Assembly (NCBI GenBank): GCA_030644725.1
Contig: CP130629.1
Span: 3,053,501 to 3,117,500, forward strand
DNA: 64,000 nucleotides
Reading direction: 5' to 3'
From: Candidatus Electrothrix communis
Lineage (GTDB): Bacteria; Desulfobacterota; Desulfobulbia; Desulfobulbales; Desulfobulbaceae
Shown: positions 19,556 through 27,007 of the stretch, piece after piece
Position numbering within the stretch: the first letter of the stretch is position 1
Layout of the letters: every line of letters starts with the position of its first letter
Translations under genes and position numbers: made by a program
The notes under the pieces: model-generated
Seen by the model: the letters and a program-made list of their open reading frames with translations, nothing else
Told to the model about the DNA's origin: nothing
Databases searched by the model: none

Positions 19556-20025
19556 CAAAGGATCCCCAATGAAGACAACCCTTCACGAAAACTGGTGAAA
19601 TCTTCCCGGGTACGACGAACCTCATTCTGCCAGGCCCCTTTATCCCAAATCTCAAAATGATCAAGCATACCGTTTAAAACCACTTCTTTGCTGATGCCGA
19701 ATTCATTTCGCAACGACGCAGGCAAAAGTATCCTGCCCTGTTTATCCAACGAGCATTCAATAACGCCGGAAATAACATAACGAACAAAGGCACTCATGCC
19801 GGGCTGACTCCGGCCTTGGGTTAATAATTTCTCTTCCAAGGCCTCCCACTCAGCAACGGGATAGGCCTTCAGACTTTTCTGCCAATTGGTAACAATCAGG
19901 GCGTTATTGTAGACCTCGGACAGCACGTCCCGAAAGCGACTCGGGATATGAAGACGCCCTTTGGCATCCAAAACATGCTCGGAGCGACTGCGAAAACGTA
20001 ATCCAACAATTTTTTTCTTTGTCAT
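19555..20025 (-). CDS. mraZ: Transcriptional regulator MraZ
   Basis: AbrB-type DNA-binding protein that controls the dcw operon. The 156-residue product carries two MraZ domains: SEHVLDAKGRLHIPSRFRD near the N terminus and ECSLDKQGRILLPASLR in the second half, each with the conserved D-x-K/Q-GR motif. It is slightly longer than the E. coli protein. As first gene of the operon and with an array of TGG-type boxes 30 to 74 bases upstream, it probably autoregulates. Confidence 0.95.
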   Translation of the reverse strand: MTKKKIVGLRFRSRSEHVLDAKGRLHIPSRFRDVLSEVYNNALIVTNWQKSLKAYPVAEWEALEEKLLTQGRSQPGMSAFVRYVISGVIECSLDKQGRILLPASLRNEFGISKEVVLNGMLDHFEIWDKGAWQNEVRRTREDFTSFREGLSSLGIL

Positions 20026-20054
20026 TTTATCACGAAGACCGTTTCAGCCATCAA

Positions 20055-20099
20055 CTCCATTTTTCCCCACTCTACACCACCATTCTTCCTTTTATCCCA
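20055..20099 (-). promoter_or_regulatory. Probable MraZ operator (five boxes at 10-base spacing)
   Basis: Reading the minus strand toward mraZ, pentamers TGGGA, GGAAG, TGGTG, TGGGG and TGGAG follow one another with exactly five bases between each. This is the known arrangement of MraZ boxes (TGGG-like repeats every 10 bases), here with one degenerate box. It ends 29 bases before the mraZ start. Confidence 0.7.
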
Positions 20100-20470
20100 C
20101 AGGACCTTTTCCGTCAAGGAGAATAAGGCAGAATATCAACGGGTTCGTACCGGCAAAAACAACACAGAAAAACAGTTTACACGACGAATAAATGCACAGT
20201 ACTCCATGCTTGAATCGCGTTAAGATGTAAGAAAGATGACTCCAGGGGAGGAGAAAAAGCGACGGAATATATTCTTTTTCTGGATGCGATGCAAAAACAA
20301 TTTTTACAGCAAAAGAAGCAAGGAAAAAAGTTATTCTGTCATGGGGTGGGAAAAAAGTGGGGGGAGTGAACATGAATATAAAGGGACGGCGCAGGCCCGG
20401 CAGCCAAGCCACACCTGCGTTTTTCCTGATCCGCTCCCGCCCGTTTTTTTCAGGCAGGAGACAGAGCAAT
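20100..20470. other. Intergenic stretch between mraZ and panB
   Basis: No supported gene. It must hold the dcw promoter, upstream of the MraZ boxes, but no clean -35/-10 pair could be chosen. The 125-codon minus-strand frame here has no family features. Confidence 0.5.
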
Positions 20471-21319
20471 CTACTTTTTCTCTGGCGTCAGCAAATCGGA
20501 GAAGTCTTCCTTAACAGCAAAACCATGTTCTTCCGCCGGAAAAATACCGTCCTGGACCTCTCGAATAAAAGCTTGCACTCCCTGTTTAATATCCGGGGCG
20601 AGATTGCAATATTGCTTGACGAATTTTGGTGTGAATTTCTCGAACAGACCCAGCATATCGTTAGTGACCAGAACTTGACCGTCACAACCAGCACCCGCAC
20701 CGATGCCGATGATGGGAACAGCGATTTCCTTGGTAATAATTGTCGCCAACGGGGCAGGAACGGCCTCCAGAGTAATCCCAAAGGCCCCGGCTGCCTCCAA
20801 GGCTTTCGCATCGGCAAGGAGCTGACGAGCCGCCTCCATATCCTTTCCCTGCACCTTGAAACCGCCCAACTGTCCAGCTGTCTGCGGAGTCAATCCAATA
20901 TGGCCCATAACCGGCACCCCGGCCCGCACCAAACCACGGACCGCATCACAGACCTCTTCGCCGCCTTCCAGTTTCACGCAGTCGCAGCCTGCTTCCTTAA
21001 GAAAACGGGTTCCGTTGGCAATGGCCTGCTCCACAGAGACCTGATAGGAGCCAAAGGGCATATCGCCAATCACTAAGGCCCGTTCCGTGCCCCGTCTGAC
21101 CGCTCCGGCGTGATGGAGCATCTCCTCCATGGTCACCGGGACCGTGGAGTCATAGCCCAGAACCACCATACCCAGGGAATCACCCACCAGCAGAGCATCT
21201 ACCCCGGCTTGATCCAACAGGCGAGCCATAGAGGCATCATAGGCGGTGAGCATAGAGATGGCATGATCGCCGCCCTTCATTTCACGAAAATCTTTAACTG
21301 TTACTTTTTTCATACACAT
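20471..21319 (-). CDS. panB: 3-methyl-2-oxobutanoate hydroxymethyltransferase PanB
   Basis: Cytoplasmic TIM-barrel enzyme that makes ketopantoate from 2-oxoisovalerate and 5,10-methylene-THF, the first committed step to pantothenate and CoA. The 282-residue product shows LTAYDASMARLLDQAG, VGDSLGMVVLGYDSTVPVTM, KLEGGEE, MGHIGLTPQ and IGIGAGAGCDGQVLV, all PanB signatures including metal-binding Asp and Glu residues. The start has GGAGAAG six bases upstream. It lies upstream of the dcw operon on the same strand, with no panC nearby. Confidence 0.97.
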   Translation of the reverse strand: MCMKKVTVKDFREMKGGDHAISMLTAYDASMARLLDQAGVDALLVGDSLGMVVLGYDSTVPVTMEEMLHHAGAVRRGTERALVIGDMPFGSYQVSVEQAIANGTRFLKEAGCDCVKLEGGEEVCDAVRGLVRAGVPVMGHIGLTPQTAGQLGGFKVQGKDMEAARQLLADAKALEAAGAFGITLEAVPAPLATIITKEIAVPIIGIGAGAGCDGQVLVTNDMLGLFEKFTPKFVKQYCNLAPDIKQGVQAFIREVQDGIFPAEEHGFAVKEDFSDLLTPEKK

Positions 21320-21415
21320 TGACTTCTCCGAGCTGCGGAGGTATTGATTTTACGCCTCGCCTACTTGCTTTTTCTTCCTTTTGGAAGAGCAAATAAAATC
21401 GATACGGATTACTTT

Positions 21416-21793
21416 TTATGCTTCTTTATCAGATTGTTGTATTCCAGCAAACTGCATCAGCTGAGCACCGACACTAATAAGGCTTCGCACTATTGCGGCA
21501 AATATATTAATCAAAAGCAGACCGATGATCCCGAGGAAAATATATTGCAGAGCTGGCGATGCCTTGAATTCAAACTGCATCTGATCAAAATGTCCACCGA
21601 GAAGCAGCTCGCTTTCGCTTACCTTTTCCGCCAACCACGGCACAAGAGCGACTCCCTCAGGGTTATTGATGATCTCTACAGCCACCGCAGCCAAGCCCAA
21701 CAGGGCAATCACCCCGGCTATAATCAACAAAACGCCTGTCCAAAATGTTGCTGTCCTTATTTTATCGACAACGGTATTTGGCTTTTCTATCAT
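21416..21793 (-). CDS. Hypothetical two-helix membrane protein
   Basis: Unrecognised 125-residue protein with hydrophobic segments at about residues 16-40 (FWTGVLLIIAGVIALLGL) and 83-105 (YIFLGIIGLLLINIFAAI). A strong AAGGAG ribosome site sits six bases before the ATG, which supports a real gene over the longer opposite-strand frame. The start overlaps the stop of the broken Rossmann remnant upstream. Confidence 0.7.
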   Translation of the reverse strand: MIEKPNTVVDKIRTATFWTGVLLIIAGVIALLGLAAVAVEIINNPEGVALVPWLAEKVSESELLLGGHFDQMQFEFKASPALQYIFLGIIGLLLINIFAAIVRSLISVGAQLMQFAGIQQSDKEA

Positions 21794-21984
21794 ACCAGCT
21801 CCTTGTTAATGGGAACAAATAAGTTAGATTCATCGAACTGGATATTCAGCACCTCGGCTGCGGAAGAACGTCCGAGCCGCCTTGAGCCTCGAATCACCCA
21901 CTACACACGGGCCTGTTCAGATTGCAGCAGCACGGACACAACCGCCTTACCTCTTTTTCCAAAGCCGATAATACCAACATTCAT
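21790..21984 (-). pseudogene. Remnant of a Rossmann-fold dehydrogenase, with in-frame TAG
   Basis: A strong GGAGG site precedes ATG 21984. The frame reads MNVGIIGFGKRGKAVVSVLL, a dinucleotide-binding GxGxxG N terminus of the saccharopine/homoserine dehydrogenase sort, then ends at TAG (21903-21901) after 27 codons. The same frame continues WVIRGSRRLGRSSAAEVLN, which reads as natural continuation of such a protein, and stops at 21790 where the next gene begins. The rest of the expected enzyme is gone. TAG readthrough is possible but unneeded to explain a truncated remnant. Confidence 0.6.
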
Positions 21985-22290
21985 ACCAATTGCCTCCTTT
22001 TTTCTTTCAGTCACCCGTTCTCCTTATCATTTTCACCCATTAATAGCCCGCACCCACACCGACATCCAAAACAATTTAACACCCCTAATACCAAAGACAC
22101 ATAAAAAAAGAAGGGATTTCAAAAAAGTAGCCAACAAGCACCGACAGAAAAAGGTATTTCTCCAAGGCAATACAAAAAATCTTTCAAAAAACCCTTCTGG
22201 TTAATCTTCCGTTAACCTCCCCCCTGTTATTGTACAATTATAAACAAGAAGCAGATTGCTTTTAACATTGTAACAGACGGAGGTTCTCCC
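21985..22290. other. Intergenic stretch upstream of the DDRYEYR genes
   Basis: About 300 AT-rich bases with no supported gene. The last 95 bases are shared with the region before 25101, including a palindrome at 22199-22217, so they are probably the promoter of the repeat-protein gene. Confidence 0.6.
22199..22217 (+). promoter_or_regulatory. Conserved palindrome upstream of repeat-protein gene, copy 1
   Basis: GGTTAATCTTCCGTTAACC, an inverted repeat of GGTTAA with TTAACC. The identical 19 bases occur at 25009-25027 at the same distance from the start of the paralogous gene, with the following 70 bases also largely conserved (TAAACAAGAA-CAGATTGCTTT). Probably an operator or promoter element. 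Confidence 0.65.
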
Positions 22291-22605
22291 ATGAAAAAGA
22301 CAGCAATAGCCCTGATCGGATGTTTTTTTGCAGTAGCATTCTTTGCAACAGCTCATAGCAGCGAACATGAATACCGTTACGATGATGACCGCTATGAGTA
22401 TCGGGAAGGGCGTGAGCACCACGATGACGATCGCTACGAATATCGCGAAGGCAGCGAACGACATGATGACGACCGCTATGAATATCGCGGAGCTAGGGAA
22501 CGATACAGTGATGACCGGAATGAGTATCGCGGCGGACACGACAGCTATGAGTACCGCAGCGATGATGACCGCTACGAGCATAGACGCTATGCCTACGACG
22601 ATTAA
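22291..22605 (+). CDS. Exported DDRYEYR-repeat protein, paralogue 1
   Basis: Unrecognised 104-residue protein. An N-terminal signal peptide (MKKTAIALIGCFFAVAFF, cleavage near AHSSE) precedes a mature part built almost wholly of 14-residue units of the type DDDRYEYREGREHH. The mature protein is rich in Asp, Arg, Tyr and Glu, has no hydrophobic core, and is probably disordered in the periplasm or outside the cell. The start has GGAGG nine bases upstream. Nearly identical to the next gene and to 25101-25415. Confidence 0.8.
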   Translation: MKKTAIALIGCFFAVAFFATAHSSEHEYRYDDDRYEYREGREHHDDDRYEYREGSERHDDDRYEYRGARERYSDDRNEYRGGHDSYEYRSDDDRYEHRRYAYDD

Positions 22606-22670
22606 CTTTCGAAAAAATTATAAATAAAAATAAATTGATTTAACCACAGTAACAGACGGAGGCTCACCCC

Positions 22671-22991
22671 ATGAAAAAGACAGCAGTAGCCCTGATCGGA
22701 TGTTTTTTTGCAGCAGCATTTTTTGCAACAGCTCATAGTAGTGAACATGAATACCGTTACGATGACGACCGCTATGAGTATCGGGAAGGGCGGGAGCACC
22801 ACGATGACGATCGCTACGAATATCGCGAAGGCAGCGAACGACATGATGACGACCGCTATGAATATCGCGGAGCCAGGGAACGATACAGTGATGGCCGGAA
22901 TGAGTATCGCGGCGGACACGACAGCTATGAGTACCGTGAGCGCTACGATGATGACCGCTATGAGCATAGACGCTATGCCTACGATGATTAA
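22671..22991 (+). CDS. Exported DDRYEYR-repeat protein, paralogue 2
   Basis: 106 residues, about 90 percent identical to paralogue 1 by eye, with the same signal peptide and 14-residue units but one extra YEYRERYDDD step near the C terminus. It begins 65 bases after paralogue 1 and keeps the ACAGACGGAGG ribosome site but not the upstream palindrome, so it is likely a tandem duplicate read from the same promoter. Function unknown. Confidence 0.8.
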   Translation: MKKTAVALIGCFFAAAFFATAHSSEHEYRYDDDRYEYREGREHHDDDRYEYREGSERHDDDRYEYRGARERYSDGRNEYRGGHDSYEYRERYDDDRYEHRRYAYDD

Positions 22992-23062
22992 GCTTTGGAA
23001 GGTAAAAAGATAACAGAAAGAACACAGCACCCATCCCTCTCTTCGTATCCCCCTCCTTTTGT

Positions 23063-23095
23063 AGCCGGGGCGGCGTCCATTATGTCGCTCCGGCT
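23063..23095 (+). terminator. Hairpin after paralogue 2, decayed terminator
   Basis: AGCCGGGGCGGCG and CGCTCCGGCT form an imperfect stem. It matches the better hairpin at 25495-25525 after paralogue 3 in place and sequence, but the T-run has become CCCCC. Confidence 0.45.
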
Positions 23096-24032
23096 CCCCC
23101 CTCGCAAAACCAAGCCCAACAGCATGTATTATTTTACACCAGCGTGATACCTAGGTGATACATAGTTTAAGTATCCCCTAAGGTACCTGTACCCCGCATC
23201 ACTCCGCCTTTAAATTTTGCCCCTTGAGATCGATCAATCCATATGGCCGCCTACATAGCCAGTGACTCGGCTCTCTAGTCTTGCTGTCCATTTTGGACGC
23301 CCAAAGGGCCGTCGTCCAGAGATAGGTAAAAAAAGGCAATTAAGATATCCGCAGATTCATCATGATGATGATGGCACTTTCAATTATCTTAACTGCCTTA
23401 ATGTACAAAAGAACACAATATTGTATCTCCCGTCAAGCTCTCACCCTACCAACAGTCTAATATAACGACATTTTCCACGAACAAATGAACTATTTTCCTT
23501 TGTCTCGCAATCAAAAACGAGCTAGCTCATTATTTCCCTTTGAATCTAGGGTTCAACCCCACCACCCCCGCACTGCGCGGCCTTCTTTTTCCTTGTGATA
23601 CCGGCATGAGCACCGTGGACCTCCGGCGTGAGAGGCCGTAAAAAAGGAAGGCGATTAACAAAAAACGCCCCTGGAGGTAAATCATTGTGTCCCGGCTCTG
23701 TTAATTGTCTTTAATTACAACCCAATACCACAAAGTGGTTTCAGGGGAACTTCTTTTCCTTGAAAGTACAAATGGTTACAAAACACACACTCTTCGCATG
23801 TAGTGTGGAAAAAGTACCCGCAGCAGGCCTTGAACGTACTATCCATTTATCTCTGGGTGAAAAATATCTCTCAAAACAAAATTCATACTAACGACTTGTT
23901 GTCAAAGTGAAAAGATGATATTTTTATCCAGTCCGTTACCGAAGATGTACCGCCTTGAAACGATCATCCGTTTTCAGGAACAGATTATGCTTTGATTATA
24001 GGTATGACTACCTGAATAAATCATTGAAAATT
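23096..24032. other. Long non-coding stretch with one structured segment
   Basis: No frame here shows family features or a good ribosome site. The only notable structure is at 23578-23653, where CGGCCTTCTTTTTCC can pair with AAAAAAGGAAGGCG about 45 bases later, enclosing two CCGGCRTGAG copies. A structured RNA is possible but not identified. Confidence 0.5.
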
Positions 24033-24311
24033 ATGAATTCGGAAAAATTAAACTGTTGGGAGTTCAAGGAATGCGGCAGGGAGCCGAACGGAAAGAATGT
24101 TTCCGAGCACGGAGTCTGCCCGGTTGCTGTCGAATCCCGCCTGGACGGTGTTCATGGCGGCAGGAACGGCGGTCGCTGCTGCTGGCTCGTTAAATATTAT
24201 CTTCTCAAAAACAATATATTTGATGAGTGTTCATGTGGTTTCCCCAAATGCCTTAAATGTGATTTTTACTGTATGGTCAAGAGTTCAACAAAATTACTTG
24301 TTGCAGCATAG
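24033..24311 (+). CDS. Small Cys-rich 'two-CW' type protein
   Basis: 92-residue protein starting MNSEKLNCWEFKECGREP. The pattern CWEFKxCGR, then GVCPVA, GGRNGGRCCWLV and CSCGFPKCLKCDFYCMV matches a Cys-rich module common in Desulfobacterota and Geobacter, where it occurs alone or at the end of sensor proteins. Eleven or so cysteines suggest binding of metal or an iron-sulfur cluster. The frame is open 26 codons further up, but that part has no family match, and ATG 24033 is chosen on that ground. Confidence 0.75.
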   Translation: MNSEKLNCWEFKECGREPNGKNVSEHGVCPVAVESRLDGVHGGRNGGRCCWLVKYYLLKNNIFDECSCGFPKCLKCDFYCMVKSSTKLLVAA

Positions 24312-24456
24312 CTACATATTTCTTTAAATAGAGATAATATAGCCCTGATTTGCAGAACTGCAAAATAAAGACCGTTATGCATACAGCACTCAGACTCTGA
24401 CCAAGAGTTACTCTCTTGTCAAAGAGATTGTCCGTATAAAAAAATGGAGCAACGTT

Positions 24457-24717
24457 ATGCTGGAAATGTTTTTTTTTCACAGCGGAAATCCCGTTTTAGT
24501 ATCATATCGGAAAGTCACAGATGTGGTTGAGGCAATGCAAGAAAAATTTGGCGACCAGCTTGATCTGAAAATTTATAAAACCGACTCGGAAATGGCGAGG
24601 GCCTTTGGTTGCAGAGGCTCGACCGCCGTATTTGTGAACCGTAAAATGGTTGCCCCTGAGGTTGCTACTTCCAAAGAAAAGATGGAAAATTATCTAAACG
24701 AAATTTTGTCTTCTTGA
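24457..24717 (+). CDS. Thioredoxin-fold-like small protein without CxxC
   Basis: 86 residues, MLEMFFFHSGNPVLVSYRK, with a beta-alpha-beta start, FGCRGSTAVFVNRKMVAP in the place of the cis-Pro strand of glutaredoxin-like proteins, and a final helix SKEKMENYLNEIL. The usual CxxC is replaced by HSGN; a single Cys remains at GCRG. It probably belongs to a small redox-fold family often found beside Cys-rich proteins such as the upstream neighbour, but disulfide chemistry is unlikely. Confidence 0.65.
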   Translation: MLEMFFFHSGNPVLVSYRKVTDVVEAMQEKFGDQLDLKIYKTDSEMARAFGCRGSTAVFVNRKMVAPEVATSKEKMENYLNEILSS

Positions 24718-25100
24718 TCCCGTAACACCTGTCTGCACTCTGCAATACAGGCTTAACGCAACGACTCATACCATGAAGAGGATATTCTCTGTTGATAGGG
24801 CATAAAAAAAGGTCGCCAACTAACGCTAGGAACCCTTTTCTTTTATGGGCAGTTACAGGTCGCGTGCGAAGCGTATGACGCTAATCCGCAACTACTGCCC
24901 TTTTTCATTTTTCCACGTACACCCTGCCTTCGCCGCTTTTTCTCCCATCAATTTCGTTTGACAGCTGCGTAACGTCTCTTTTTTTCAAAGGAGATAATAT
25001 TTCTTTCTGGTTAATCTTCCGTTAACCTTCCCTCTGTTAGTATAAAATCATAAACAAGAAACAGATTGCTTTACCCATTGTAACAGACGGAGGTTCTCCC
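24718..25100. other. Non-coding stretch before paralogue 3
   Basis: No gene seen. Around 24808-24845 lies a decayed relative of the terminator at 26236-26270 (GGTCGCC-AAC-TAACGC-TAGGAACCC). The last 95 bases are the promoter-proximal block shared with 22199-22290. Confidence 0.5.
25009..25027 (+). promoter_or_regulatory. Conserved palindrome upstream of repeat-protein gene, copy 2
   Basis: Exact copy of GGTTAATCTTCCGTTAACC from 22199-22217, again 70 to 90 bases before the ATG of a DDRYEYR-repeat gene. Confidence 0.65.
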
Positions 25101-25415
25101 ATGAAGAAGACAGCAATAGCCCTGATCGGATGTTTTTTTGCAGCAGCATTTTTTGGAACAGCTCACAGCAGCGAACATGAATACCGTTACGATAATGACC
25201 GCTATGAGTATCGAGAAGGGCGTGAAAGCCACGATGACGATCGCTACGAGTATCGAGAAGGGCGTGAGCACCATGATGACGACCGCTATGAATATCGCGG
25301 CAGCAACGAGCGATACAGCAATGACCGGAATGAGTATCGCGGCGGACACGAAAGCTATGAGTACCGTGGCGATGATGACCGCTATGAGCACAGACGCTAT
25401 GCGTACGATAATTAA
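25101..25415 (+). CDS. Exported DDRYEYR-repeat protein, paralogue 3
   Basis: 104 residues with the same signal peptide (MKKTAIALIGCFFAAAFF) and 14-residue units as paralogues 1 and 2, here with a second unit EGREHHDDD-RYEYRGSNERYS. It has its own copy of the palindrome-containing promoter block and a good terminator at 25495, so it is an independent transcription unit 2.1 kb from the tandem pair. Confidence 0.8.
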   Translation: MKKTAIALIGCFFAAAFFGTAHSSEHEYRYDNDRYEYREGRESHDDDRYEYREGREHHDDDRYEYRGSNERYSNDRNEYRGGHESYEYRGDDDRYEHRRYAYDN

Positions 25416-25494
25416 GACACGAAAGGTAGCAAGATAACCGACAAAACAACGCACCCATTCTTCTTGTCATTCTTCCTCTCTTCCTTTCTTTCGT

Positions 25495-25529
25495 AGCCGG
25501 GGCAACCATTATGGTTGCCCCGGCTTTTT
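25495..25529 (+). terminator. Rho-independent terminator of paralogue 3
   Basis: AGCCGGGGCAACC-ATTAT-GGTTGCCCCGGCT is a perfect 13-bp stem followed by TTTT. Confidence 0.9.
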
Positions 25530-26050
25530 CTTTTTTCTCTCCTTGTACAAGCAACGCCGCCGCCTCCTACTGCTGCTCAGAAAGAAAAATACGGCCTCGC
25601 CAGAAGAATTACTGGAAACGACTCTGAAATCACTGCGCGGTCTGATTTTGACCTGCCCCTGATTTACAAATCTAGTATCAAGACAGGGAAAATTTACCTC
25701 TTACACATTCACACAAAGCGGGTACGAAAAAGAGTATTCTTTGGTTTGCAAAACTATAGCAAACTACTTTTCAATAATATTACAATACGATACATAACAT
25801 CCTGTGTCTCTTGCAACAGGAGCAACAAATCAGCAATAGCCTATGTCTATTTGTAGCAGGTGCTATAAATAAGCATAAGCTACTGAAAATAATAAAACTT
25901 TTTATTTACAGACCAACTTCAATGTAGTAAAAAAAACTACTAAATAACTTAAAACCTAACCCAAAAGGTCAAAAGCAACAGCAGAAGACACAGAAAACAG
26001 GCTTCAGCTAAAATTCCATCAACTTTTAAAACTTATCCAAGGTAAACACT
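25530..26050. other. Non-coding AT-rich stretch
   Basis: No supported gene. A 113-codon plus-strand frame at 25515-25856 starts inside the terminator and lacks any recognisable feature. Confidence 0.5.
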
Positions 26051-26179
26051 ATGGGCATTAAACCAGGGCCAAAACCCAAAAAAAAATCAGGCGGACCAGA
26101 CAAAAGACGACGAGTTAACCCGGAAAACAAAAGTAAACATAAACAGTTAAAAATTCATAAACACGAAAAAGGAGATTAA
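26051..26179 (+). CDS. Tiny highly basic protein
   Basis: 42-residue frame starting MGIKPGPKPKKKSGGPDKRR and ending KIHKHEKGD. Over 35 percent of residues are Lys, Arg or His, with no hydrophobic segment, so a nucleic-acid-binding or ribosome-associated peptide is conceivable. AAGG lies nine bases before the ATG and a strong terminator follows 57 bases after the stop, which together argue for a real short gene. Confidence 0.5.
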   Translation: MGIKPGPKPKKKSGGPDKRRRVNPENKSKHKQLKIHKHEKGD

Positions 26180-26235
26180 AGCTCATAATAATGTCGCATA
26201 ACATGTGATTATGTGAAATAATCAAAATAAAAAAA

Positions 26236-26270
26236 GGGTCGCCAGCTTATTCGCTAGCGACCCTTTTCTT
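26236..26270 (+). terminator. Rho-independent terminator
   Basis: GGGTCGCCAGC-TTATTC-GCTAGCGACCC forms a strong stem followed by TTTTCTT; AAAAAA precedes it, so it may work on both strands. It ends the unit of the tiny basic protein. Confidence 0.85.
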
Positions 26271-26606
26271 ATTTCCAGCCTTTGACTTCAGCAATCTTTA
26301 ATCAACCGACTCACGTACTTTTCCACCAAGAAATTCTTCCTTCCTGTGTGAAGCGTGTCCCGGATGCGCAACGATACAGCCCTGTCACGTTGCTGGAGTG
26401 CGTCTTTATTCTTACACTTGTAATCTTTTTTGAGCTGGCATGCCTGTAATTTTCAGACGACTATCTTATGCAATGACCAGTAATTTTATCAAATTTCAAG
26501 GAGATGAGTTACAGTAGCTTAATAAATGAACTTCGAGAGATACAGCAGAGACACCTGAACAAGAACGAAAAATAAATTCAGGTTATTGAAATAACTAAAA
26601 AAGAAG
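26271..26606. other. Non-coding stretch before tRNA-Pro
   Basis: Nothing supported. A 23-codon frame near 26503 has no spacing between ribosome site and start and is not called. Confidence 0.5.
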
Positions 26607-26684
26607 TGGTCGGGGCGGTAGGATTCGAACCTACGACCTCCTGCTCCCAAGGCAGGCACGCTAACCAGGCTGCGCTACGCCCCG
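26607..26684 (-). tRNA. tRNA-Pro (anticodon TGG)
   Basis: Reads CGGGGCGTAGCGCAGCCTGG on the minus strand. The acceptor stem CGGGGCG pairs with CGCCCCG. The anticodon arm CCTGC-CTTGGGA-GCAGG gives anticodon TGG. The T arm contains GGTTCGAATCC. Discriminator A and an encoded CCA follow. Confidence 0.97.
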
Positions 26685-26827
26685 ACGACGTAATGAATTA
26701 CGCTTTTCTATATACAAGATTTTCATCTCCTACGCAAGCTTTTTTAATGCACCGTTCTTTTTTACTTGACCCCACCTCCTATTATATGCTATAAAAGCTC
26801 TCATTGACGTGAGCAAAGAAAACCTGT

Positions 26828-26903
26828 TCCTCGGTAGCTCAGTTGGTAGAGCGGGTGGCTGTTAACCACCTTGTCGGCGGTTCGAGTCCGTCCCGAGGAG
26901 CCA
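26828..26903 (+). tRNA. tRNA-Asn (anticodon GTT)
   Basis: Starts TCCTCGGTAGCTCAGTTGG. The acceptor stem TCCTCGG pairs with CCGAGGA. The anticodon arm GGTGG-CTGTTAA-CCACC gives GTT. The T loop is GGTTCGAGTCC, with discriminator G and encoded CCA. The asparaginyl-tRNA synthetase gene lies 4 kb downstream, beyond the corrin operon. Confidence 0.97.
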
Positions 26904-26950
26904 TAGATATGAAAAGCCTGAAGGAGAAATCCTTCGGGCTTTTTTTGTTT
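26896..26950. repeat. 55-bp direct repeat, copy 1 (tRNA-Asn 3' end plus terminator)
   Basis: Begins in the last bases of tRNA-Asn (AGGAGCCA) and runs through ATAGATATGAAAAGCCTG and the terminator hairpin. A copy with one mismatch is at 30777-30831. The two copies bracket the cobJ-cobH operon and its riboswitch. Confidence 0.9.
26914..26947 (+). terminator. tRNA-Asn terminator
   Basis: AAAGCCTGAAGGA-GAAA-TCCTTCGGGCTTTTTTT: a strong hairpin with GAAA loop and seven or more T residues, right after the tRNA. Confidence 0.92.
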
Positions 26951-27007
26951 GGTGGTGATGGGGATCACCAGTCAGTGGGATTTCTGATTGAGAATATTCA
27001 GATGCTC

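Noticed and set aside
20092-20469. 125-codon minus-strand frame between panB and mraZ
   Set aside because: No family features, covers the MraZ operator, and lacks a ribosome site.
21344-22204. 286-codon plus-strand frame
   Set aside because: Lies opposite a better-supported membrane protein gene and the Rossmann remnant; composition is random.
22375-25400. Possible CRISPR array, because of regular repeats of about 42 bases
   Set aside because: The repeats encode the 14-residue protein units, have no unique spacers of constant length, and no cas gene is near.
25515-25856. 113-codon plus-strand frame
   Set aside because: Begins inside a terminator, no ribosome site and no recognisable feature.
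26503-26574. 23-codon frame after GGAG
   Set aside because: The ribosome site abuts the ATG and the peptide has no features.
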